Below are positions 55,886 through 64,000 of a DNA stretch of 64,000 bases, in pieces (the first letter of the stretch is position 1; each line of letters starts with the position of its first letter). This DNA comes from Mixia osmundae IAM 14324 (lineage: Eukaryota > Basidiomycota > Mixiomycetes > Mixiales > Mixiaceae): assembly GCF_000708205.1 (NCBI RefSeq), contig NW_014575563.1:985361-1049360 (forward strand), given 5' to 3'. The translations under genes and the position numbers were made by a program. The notes under the pieces were generated by a model. It was given only the letters and a program-made list of their open reading frames with translations, ran no database searches and had not been told where the DNA came from.

Positions 55886-57611
55886 TCACGTGTGCTCGTC
55901 GCTACGATCACAGAGCCATGCTTCGACCAGCTTGAGCCCGTCCCCATCGACAGTGAGCATCTCGCCATGCTTGGCACCCTTTTCAACGTGCACATTGCCA
56001 CCTTGGTCGAGCATCTTGAGACCGCGCTCCAGAAAGTAGTCACGTATGAGTGTAGACGATAGGATCGAGTCTGCTTCCGCCAGACAGATCAACGTGTGAT
56101 GGCGCGAGGTCGGGTCGGGTATATCCTCGAAAAAGGTGATATTGGAGCTCCAGTCAAAGTACCTCGACAGCGTGATGGCGACGCCTAGCTCGCGAGCGAC
56201 AAAGTAGCGCATGAGCTTGTCCATGCCTGTCTTGGGCGTTGCACGCAGAAAATTGAGTGGCACGTCGGGCTGCCATAGACAGAAGGTCACTGGGTCCGTG
56301 AAGCAAGATCGCTTTACGAGATCTGGGAACGATTTGAGCAGCCCTGCAAATGCCTGTGTCAGAACAGCGATAGGTGAGAGAAGGACATGACTGACAGCCA
56401 TGGACGATGGTGCCGTTCGAATGACTCAGGACGGCGAGTCCTTTCTCGAAGCCATGCCGTGCAATCATCGCCCGAGCGCCGGCCTCGAAGCGAGCTCGTG
56501 TGGGCGGTCGCGTGTGTGCCTTACGGAAGAGCTCCATCGATATGTGATGTTGCAGGACGATGACGATGGGACGATTCTTGAGCTCGTCCTTGCTGGCCAA
56601 ATAGCGAATGAGCTCAATGTACTGCATCAAGCCGCATCCCAGTCCATGCAGAACGAGGATCGGCAAGGATGAATGCGAATCGGTAGGTTGCCAGTCTGGT
56701 GGCATCCGAAGCAGGTACTCGTACTGATGCGTTCTATCGTGTATGCGAACAAAGCCTGCTGATCTTTCCAAGCCTCTAGAGATTGCGATATTAGTGCAGT
56801 GAAGTCCTGCGTACAGCCAGAAAGGCCGCTTCTCGACCTGTACTGGATCTAAGTGTAGTCGGATACATTTTACAGTGGGATTGTAGCCCGGCGTGATCTC
56901 ACAGCCGGCACGAGCTTCAATTAATGTCATACACCAGTCGAGGAAAGCCAGTTTGTCGCCCGAGCAAGGATCAGACGTATCGTCTGGATGGATCTTGTGT
57001 TTCTTGCCTGATGCATGCTCGTATCGGATGTCGGTGAGCTGCTGAGTGTACATGCTCCAAGCGAGCCACTCCAGAAAGTTGTCACGCTTGATGGCACTCC
57101 AAGGGGCACCAAGAAACCACTTGCTCTGTGACTGCCTGAAAGCCAACGCACGAGGATCTTCGAATGCCAAAGGCGTCTTCATGAAACTGAGGTGTCGCGC
57201 CGGGTCGCCTTGATTGGAATGAGCGACTTGCATCTCGACAGATTCACGTCTCCTCGCATTTGGCGCGTCAATCTGCTGACCCATGCCGTTTTCGAGAGCT
57301 CGAGCGTAGACTTTGCGAATGAATTGCCGAGAGAACGTTGGCACGACACCGTCGATCTGCCTTTGAGCTTTGAACGTCATGAAGTCTTGCACAAAAAAGA
57401 AAAGGATCTCTACTGCTTGGTAGATGTACAGCGGCAGGAGCCAGAGGGACACCGGGGCAGAAGGTATGCTCGCCGGTAGCCTGTTGGTATATGTGGCCCA
57501 TGACCAAAGTGCGCCGAGCATACAAACATATGGCGTCGACTTCATCGTATAGATGATCGTCAGGATGGGCACCTGCGAGCTCTGGAAGAGCTGGCCATGA
57601 TGGATGCCCAT
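55886..57611 (-). CDS. Alpha/beta hydrolase with N-terminal membrane segment
   Basis: About 550 residues, two exons. The N-terminus has hydrophobic stretches (MKSTPYVCMLGALWSWATYT; SLWLLPLYIYQAVEILFFFV) that probably anchor it in a membrane. The hydrolase core shows LPILVLHGLGCGLMQYIELI, the nucleophile elbow LSHSNGT (variant of G-x-S-x-G), CLAEADSIL for the acid and KGAKHGEML for the catalytic histidine. The intron after NGTIVHG lies near 56351-56400. This is a fungal hydrolase or lipase-like family of unknown substrate. It diverges from pantothenate kinase by 131 bp. Confidence 0.85.
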
Positions 57612-57742
57612 CTCCAGGCAGACTTGAGCGTACGCCGAGTGCGGAGTCGGCGGCGGCCAGGGTGACAGCCGAGTCGCCGAGCGAGCGTGCCTGCCCCGGC
57701 AAAATCTCCCAGAGTCAGCAGCCAGTCAGCGAGCGTTCAGAG

Positions 57743-59640
57743 ATGGATGCGGGACTCTCTATGAGCAATTTCTCGCTGGACGATGCCCGACTGCCGTCCA
57801 GGAGCGCAGCCAACACCAGCGTGCTCGTCGACATTGAAGGAGCCGAGATTGTCGACGAGGATCCTGCGCGAGAGACGAGGGATATCTACCTGCCCAGGCA
57901 CACTGAATTCATCAGTCACATCGCTCTGGATGTGCGCTCTTGCTTCTCCGACAGATCAGAGCGAGCCTTGCTGACAGCAAGTGTCCACAGATTGGCGGCT
58001 CACTTGCTAAAGTCGTCTACTTCACTCGAGTGCCCCACAAGAAGCTACAGGGCACGAAGCTCGAGTACGACTGTCCAGGCCCAGCGGAGCAGTCGGCAAG
58101 CACGTCTGCTACTTCGGGCAGCAAAGGGCTCGTCAATGGCAAGAGCATCGCGTCTTTGGGATCCGCCATTGAAGATGAGCCACCGCGACCTCCTTCCCCA
58201 TTCAAACCCAACGGGATCTTGGGACCAAAAGCATTACAAAAGCAAGCAGAGCAAGCGATGCCAGCAAGAGGACACTTTGCTTCTCCCACAAGTCGCGTCA
58301 AGCCGGGCATGATGAAGCGCAGGGCGAGCGTGACCGAACTACCGGGTGGTCGGCTCAACTTCATCAAGTTTGAGACTGATAAGCTGGACGACTGTATTAA
58401 GTTCATCAAAGACCTCATCGAGTCATCTTCACGATCTCACGGCGTTGCGCTCGACGAGATGAAGAAAGGCGTCAAGATCATGGCAACAGGTGGCGGATCA
58501 TATCTCTTCTACGAGCGTTTACGGGCCGAGCTAGGCGTCGACGTGACGAAGGAAGAGGAGATGGACTGCCTCATCACTGGCCTGACCTTCATCACAGAGA
58601 TACCAAATGAAGTCTTTTGGTATAGCGACGAGCTATTGCCCCAGTCAGCCGATACAGATGAGGAGCCCAAGCAAGCCCAAGAAGTGCGAAGAAAGCTTTC
58701 GGATCCGATACCTTCACCCGAAGCGAGTGTCCCTCTAGACAGCGAGATGCGACCCGATCCATTACCCATAGAGGCTTTGCCGCGTCCGTCTGCAAACCCG
58801 CCCATGTACTCGCTTCTTTTCGACTCTCATCCGACCCCTCACTTCCCCTGCATGCTCGTTAACATCGGCAGTGGAGTCAGCATCATCAAAGTAGACGACT
58901 ATGGCAAATTCGAACGAATCAGTGGTACCAGCTTAGGCGGTGGCACACTCTGGGGTCTGCTGAGTATCATCACCGGCGCAGAGAGCTTTGACGGCGCGTT
59001 CACTGTTTCTGTTTGCGTCACCTACTAGGCTAATGATCTGGCTTGCAGAGATGCTGGCCATGTCAGAAAAAGGTGACAACGCATATGTAGACATGCTAGT
59101 CGGCGACATCTGTAAGTGCATTAGCTACCAGCCGGATCTCGCTGATGTGCCAGCAGATGGCTCTGACTACTCAAAAATCGGGCTCAAGTCGACAACGATC
59201 GCTTCGAGCTTCGGCAAAGTCTTCAGAAAAGGCAGACAGAAGCAGGACTTCAAGCCTGAAGACATCTCGCGTAGCTTGCTCTATGCGATCAGTAACAATA
59301 TTGGTCAGATTGCGTAAGCCTTATCATTGGCACGCCGGGACAAGATGCTGATCTACCGACAGCTACATGAATGCGGAAAAGCACGGACTCGATCGAATCT
59401 ATTTTGGCGGCTGCTTCATTCGGGGTACGCGCGTGCACTTGCATAGTGCGCACAGACTCACTCCTTGGCGCGCCAGGCCATGCTGCTACCATTTCCACGC
59501 TTTCCTATGCCATACGGTTCTGGTCGAAAGGCACAAAAAAGGCCCTCTTCCTTCGTCACGAAGGCTATCTGGGTTCCATCGGCGCCTGGCTCAAGAATAT
59601 CGAGCAAGAGACCGGCTCGACGCTTGATCGCAGTACTTGA
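57743..59640 (+). CDS. CAB1: Pantothenate kinase (type II, CAB1)
   Basis: First and regulated step of coenzyme A synthesis. The start [10 protein letters not shown] at 57743. The ATP-binding block FISHIALD joins over an intron (about 57932-57993) to [13 protein letters not shown]. Then come [80 protein letters not shown] and [20 protein letters not shown]. The final exons include [29 protein letters not shown] and [29 protein letters not shown]. Two disordered insertions lengthen it: about 85 residues after VYFTR and about 60 before the LVNIGSG block. The last exon is read in the frame giving FIRG...TLSYAIRFW. Confidence 0.92.
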
Positions 59641-59693
59641 AGCAGCTCACATCAGAGCACATAGGTAGCTGCTAGTACAGCACACTGACAGTC

Positions 59694-61323
59694 ATGCTCG
59701 TCTTTGTCAGCCTTTTGGCTCTTGCGTCCAGCGCCAGCGTGTACGCAGCTTCGCCCGCACTCCCGATTGGGTTCAGCATCAGCAGGCGCTCGCAGCCCAT
59801 GATCCCATTCGATCGCGCTCTCGTACGGGATGTGCCAGACGCATTGACGATCGACATGCCTATCAACCATTTTCCAGGCGATCCAAAGTACCAGCCGACC
59901 AACGAGACCTTCAAGCTTCGCTATTTCGTCAACGCGGACCATTACAAGCCCGGAGGCGCCGTACTGATATGGAACGCCGGAGAAGGAAGCGCTGATGATC
60001 AGACTGCTGCCATCTTCAGCAATCGCACCTTCATCTACAACCTCACGCAATCCACGAACAGCGTTGGTATCGTTCTCGAACATCGCTACTACGGCAAGAG
60101 TATTCCCATGCCGAGCTTCAGCACGGACGATCTGCAGTACTTGACCGTTGAGCAAGCTCTCGCTGACTGGGAATATTTTGCAAAGAATGCCGAGCTGCCG
60201 ACACTGCCTCAGCTGATCACACAAAACAAGGCGCCTCTGATCTACCTCGGCGCGAGCTATTCTGGCGCCTTAGCAGCATGGTCAGTCGTCTCATCGCATC
60301 TCTTGGAATGCAAAACTGAACACAGAATTGAGCAGGCAAAGCGTGGTCTATCCTACGACCTTTTGGGGCTACATCGCAAGCTCGGCAGTCACAGTTTCAA
60401 TCCTAGACTTTGCAGCCTATGTCAATCCGGTGCGCGACTTCGCTCCGAGAGATTGCGTCGCCAATCTATCAGCTGCCCTCGATCTGATCGATACGACTTC
60501 AGAGTCAATGCGCAAGCCTCTTCAAAGTATCTTCGGTTTGCCTCAGGATCAACTCGAGTTCGTCGATTTTGTCAATGTTCTTGCAGAGGGTCCTCTGGAA
60601 TGGCAAAGCAGCAGCGGAAACCAGCGCGAGTTTTCGGCGTTCTGTGACGCCATCAGTACAGGCGATGGAGTACAAGCTAGCGATACCTTGCTCGAGGAAT
60701 CGGGGCTAGCGGCAGCTAGCGAGCCCGCGCGATCTGCCGTCCTGCGCTACGCAAGCTACATCACCAATCGCACTCTTACTGACTGCGAAGATGGTAACCT
60801 CAACAAGTGCTTCGGCACAAACAACGCAACTGATCTACAACTTGCCGACCTTGATCAGGATTGGCGTCTGTGGGCATGGCAGACTTGCTCACAGATGGCG
60901 TTCTTCATGACGGGCAACGTGCCGACCGGTGAGGCGGCTATCATGTCGAAGCACATCGACCTGGCGTACTACAAGCGCGTCTGTCAGACTACATTCCCGC
61001 CGGGCACATTCAACAAGTTACCAGAAGTGCCGGACATGGCGAGCGTGCTCAAGTATGGCGGCTATGGCATCAGACATCCACGTCTTGCCTTCGTCGATGG
61101 CACAGAAGATCCCTGGCGCCCTTGTACACCTCATGCAGATGCCGCGCCGCCCAGAATCAGTACGACAGATGAGCCCTATTTGCTCGTTCAAGGAGGCGTG
61201 CATGGCGCCGACTTTGGAGGACGCTACGGCCCAAATCAGACGGCAACCAATAACGAAGCTCGTGCGACGGAGCTGAGCATCTTGCAGAGTTGGATTGCGG
61301 ATTGGCAGCGCTTGCATCAGTAG
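59694..61323 (+). CDS. Secreted serine peptidase, family S28
   Basis: Prolyl-type serine peptidase of the PRCP/DPP7 family, exported through the secretory pathway. The signal peptide is MLVFVSLLALASSASVYAAS. Blocks are MPINHFPGD, TFKLRYFVNADHY, GGAVLIWNAGEGSADDQTAA, VGIVLEHRYYGKSIPMP, LQYLTVEQALADWEYFAKN, nucleophile LGASYSGALAAW, FVDGTEDPWRPCTPHAD with the acid, and VQGGVHGADF with the histidine. A 55-nt intron (60281-60335, GTCAGT...GAGCAG) joins AAW to QSVVYPTTFWGYIASSA. Several N-glycosylation sites (NRT, NLT, NAT, NQT) are present. In a plant-associated fungus this could act on host peptides, which is inference. Confidence 0.92.
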
Positions 61324-61427
61324 TCGCAACGTTGTGTCTTTATATGCATGGGGCCGATGAAATATTTGTAATGAAGATCTGATACGAGATCTCCTCGCTC
61401 GTCGAGAGGAGTCTGTGGACAGCCGGC

Positions 61428-62562
61428 ATGCAGCCGCTTTTGCCAGCGCAGACCGACAGCTCGGGCCCGGCGGCTAAGGCGAAGAGACAGTGGACCATCA
61501 TACCTCGACCAGCGCCCGGCCGTAAGCCTGCAGGCAAGAAGCCGATCGAGCATGAAGAGCCCGAAGAAGAGGCAAGATCTTATCGATCAGCTATCCGACC
61601 AAGATCTGACCTTGCTGGACGTCGCTCAGATGCGAGCGAGCAAGCGAGAGCGTCGACAAGCCCACCTTTCGACGTTACTGAAGCGAATCGAGGACTTGGA
61701 GTCAAGCGAGAGAAATCTACGGCAAGAGGTACGCCAGTGTGCCTTCGAGGAGGAAGTCATCGAATGTCGAGCGCAGAATGAACGACTAAGGAGCGAGCTG
61801 CTCTGCGCAAGACGTTCACTTGAGACGCGGACAGAGGACGTTGTGCCCAGCTTGTCAAAGCCATCCTCAATCAAGCTCCGGCCAGGCAGGCCGAATGCGC
61901 CGTCTCAAGAAGCAAAGCAGCCCATCTGGGCATTTCACGAGCTCAAGCTCGACGATAAAGTCGCCGGACCTGTCTGCAATGGCGATCCGAAAACATGCGC
62001 AGCCTGCGCAGATGATCCGCTCGGCCAAGCCTTTTGCAACGCGCTGAGCAAGACTGTCTGCTCTACCGCGCCTTGCGCAGGCTGTCCCAATCGAAAGCGC
62101 ACGCTTGGGATCATGCTCGACGAAGAGGTCGACATGACAGAGTACACGAATGACCTCTGCTGCGGAACGCCAAGCCTTTGTGGCTCAAAGACCTGCGGCG
62201 AGGGATCGCTCTCTTCTTCCAGCGATTTCGCCTCCCTTCGATCTGTCAGTTCGCGAGCGGGCTCCTCTGCCGAGATGCCGGCCAATGAAGCCTGGCGACA
62301 GCTGAGAGCGCATCCGAATATTGGCTTTGCAGATCTGCAGATGTTGGCTGATGTCGTCGCTCAGAGCAGCAAATGCTCTGGTCCCCGGATCCCTTCGCCA
62401 GTGCCAATGCCTGCAATGGGATTGAAACGATCTGCACTCGCTGCATCTACTGAGCTCGATCGACGGCCCGTCTCGCCGAGACTGACAGTGGACGAAGAAG
62501 GCGTGCGGGCAGCCTTAGCTTTACTCAGTGGCAGGAGAGAATCACTCAAGGAAGTTTCATAG
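61428..62562 (+). CDS. HAPX: HapX-like iron-responsive transcription factor
   Basis: It starts MQPLLPAQTDSS. Residues 20-33 read RQWTIIPRPAPGRKP, the domain that binds the CCAAT-binding complex. Then comes a degenerate bZIP-like segment (DVAQMRASKRERRQAHLSTL, LKRIEDLESSERNLRQEV). HapX-type cysteine-rich regions follow: CNGDPKTCAACADDPLGQAF with CNAL, CSTAPCAGCPN, and LCCGTPSLCGSKTC. The frame changes by one between the Hap motif and the basic region. A 43-nt GC-AG intron (61534-61576, CAG/GCAAGA) would restore it, but it lacks a good branch point. A sequence error or another splice pattern is possible. In fungi HapX represses iron-consuming pathways and activates iron uptake. Confidence 0.78.
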
Positions 62563-62592
62563 CTCACATTTGCAATGTTCTGTTGTCAACAT

Positions 62593-64000
62593 TTACACTA
62601 ACTTTTTCAAGCTCTCTAGACTACGCATTTGATCCGCGTCCTTTCTTCGTGCTGCCTTGCGACGCTGGACAAGGATGATTCGATTCTGATCCGCAATGTC
62701 GAGTGTTTGCGTCCAGTAGACGAGCTCCTGCTCGCGCCTCACGTTACCCCAATCTCGCTCGGCAGCCTCTCGGCTTCGCCTCCATTGCGATAGCGCAATC
62801 GCATCTGAAGCCTTGAATTGTCGAAAGAGCACTTCGTTCGATTGCGCCTCGTGTTTGAGCAAGAATGTCTCGAGCAGCTGTTGCGCTTCTAGATGTTTGC
62901 CAGCAGACGCAAGCGCATTGAAGCGAACAGACGTTGCAACAGTGTCTGAATCGACATCGCGCTGTGTTGAGGGTTGCGCGTATCGCTGACGAGATGAGGT
63001 CTCTGACAAATCCTTGAACGGCACCAGCAAAGCCTCGACACGAGCGATATCGCCTGTGCGGGCCCATGCAGCTGCCAGCGTCAGGACAGCGATGGCGTCT
63101 GGCGCGATGCCCGAGTCCACCATCCTTTCAAAGATGTTATACGATTGAGTTGTATCGCTCCGACGAGCGTAAGCCTTGATTAAGATCGTATAGCAGATCA
63201 CATTGGGACGTATGCCTCTCACTCCATGGTAAGTCCTGAGCAGCTCACCGAGTATTTGTCCAGGCGAACCCAAGGAAGTCTTCAGATCATCGAGCTTCCT
63301 AACGGCAGTCGCAGTCTCAAAGACTTTGACAGCCTCGTCGGGCTGGCCAAGCGCAATGAAGTAGGACATGATGGCACTGAGGTGGTACGGCGAAGGTGTC
63401 GCCCCACGACTGATGACTCCCTCGTTGAGCAGACGAGTGAGCATGCCAGTATTGATCGGCGCAGATTCGTGTCGGCGTGAGATCCTATCGCGCTCATGGG
63501 CTCGAGCGAGGCTCAGGATGAGGTGCGAGACCGAATGCGTATCGGCTACATTGCTGCTTGAACCACCAATGGCAGTGAGAGATGTGCCGGTCAGCTCCTC
63601 AATTTGCTGCGCAATGACCCTGGCCGCACCCGCTGCGCCGAGCGCGCTCTTTCTACCATGGCGATGCAACACGCCGCTCAGTGCATTTCGTAACCGCTGC
63701 TGGAAGTCCGGTGAATTCGGCTTGCCGAGCAGATCGGAGAATGTTTGCCAGATGCGATGCTGAGAGACCCCCGGCAAGATATCGAGATGTTGGAGGACAA
63801 CAAGGAAGAGCTCTCTGTCGATTGCAAGACCATCGCACGCCCACTCGTGCATCAGGTCGGTGGCGCCTTTGAGGCCTTCCTCGCGGAGCTTGTGGTCGAG
63901 TCTGAACCGACAGAATGCTCGTGAAGTCGCAACGTCGGCTTCGAAGACCTCGCCACTGGGCGTGTCAATGAGCGGCAATACGAGATCCTTGGGTAGACTG
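62593..64000 (-). CDS. Pentatricopeptide-repeat protein, 5' part outside window
   Basis: One open frame from the right edge to the stop at 62593, more than 465 residues; the frame is open through 64000, so the N-terminus lies outside. It contains helical repeats: SPYHLSAIMSYFIALGQPDE, AVKVFETA, NVICYTILIKAYARRSDTTQ, SYNIFERMVDSGIAPDAIAV, LTLAAAWARTGDIARVEALL. These match PPR units (x-Y-x-x-LI-x-AY ... GI-x-PD). The C-terminus is basic (QRRKAARRKDADQMRSLESL). Fungal PPR proteins act on mitochondrial RNA; the presequence cannot be seen here. Confidence 0.85.
   Translation of the reverse strand, partial: SLPKDLVLPLIDTPSGEVFEADVATSRAFCRFRLDHKLREEGLKGATDLMHEWACDGLAIDRELFLVVLQHLDILPGVSQHRIWQTFSDLLGKPNSPDFQQRLRNALSGVLHRHGRKSALGAAGAARVIAQQIEELTGTSLTAIGGSSSNVADTHSVSHLILSLARAHERDRISRRHESAPINTGMLTRLLNEGVISRGATPSPYHLSAIMSYFIALGQPDEAVKVFETATAVRKLDDLKTSLGSPGQILGELLRTYHGVRGIRPNVICYTILIKAYARRSDTTQSYNIFERMVDSGIAPDAIAVLTLAAAWARTGDIARVEALLVPFKDLSETSSRQRYAQPSTQRDVDSDTVATSVRFNALASAGKHLEAQQLLETFLLKHEAQSNEVLFRQFKASDAIALSQWRRSREAAERDWGNVRREQELVYWTQTLDIADQNRIILVQRRKAARRKDADQMRSLESLKKLV

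Overview
This is a gene-dense nuclear window from a fungus, most likely a basidiomycete yeast-like species of the Pucciniomycotina type. A small, Mixia-like genome would fit, but that placement is inference. The signs are short introns of about 43-60 nt (the longest reconstructed one is 257 nt), very short intergenic spaces, many divergent pairs separated by 70-150 bp, and fungal gene families such as a HapX-like iron regulator, a GID1/VID30 ligase subunit, PPS1, OST5 and a fungal DHHC transferase. I see no tRNA, rRNA, CRISPR array, retroelement or DNA transposon.

Left part (385-13520): a conserved membrane protein, ALG12 (N-glycan assembly), ULA1/APPBP1 (NEDD8 activation), UBC6 (ER tail-anchored E2), a possible 58-residue membrane microprotein, TIM50 and DBP3 sharing a 73-bp divergent promoter, and a KES1-type oxysterol-binding protein.

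Accessory island (13521-17778): three tiny secreted peptide genes with the same three-exon architecture (first exon always 71 nt, second always 53 nt) and a conserved cysteine pair. They surround a roughly 0.75-kb direct duplication spaced 1.3 kb apart. Its core of 284 bp is identical in both copies and the flanks have diverged. This is the most novel part of the window.

Middle part (17779-34931): RPB5 and RPC11 diverge from a 96-bp promoter. They are followed by GUA1, a DHHC palmitoyltransferase, LPD1, TAH18, a Cof-type HAD phosphatase, an unrecognised coiled-coil protein, a calmodulin-like EF-hand protein, SET5 diverging from a METTL14-like protein, and a small mitochondrial protein. A 1.4-kb stretch without a convincing gene follows.

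Right part (36340-64000): PPS1 dual phosphatase, VID30/GID1, OST5, a Myb/SANT coiled-coil protein, a PPIL3-type cyclophilin, actin-capping protein beta, cystathionine gamma-lyase, two unrecognised proteins, a MARVEL-type membrane protein, COQ10, an alpha/beta hydrolase, pantothenate kinase, an S28 peptidase, a HapX-like factor, and a PPR protein cut by the window edge.

Splicing is unusual in three ways that the protein families make visible. There are GC-AG introns in at least three genes. There are first exons consisting of the ATG alone in RPB5 and the cyclophilin. GTCAGT donors (C at +3) are used repeatedly. Gene models here are manual reconstructions from reading frames, family conservation and splice signals. 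Most exon-intron borders not given explicitly are approximate.
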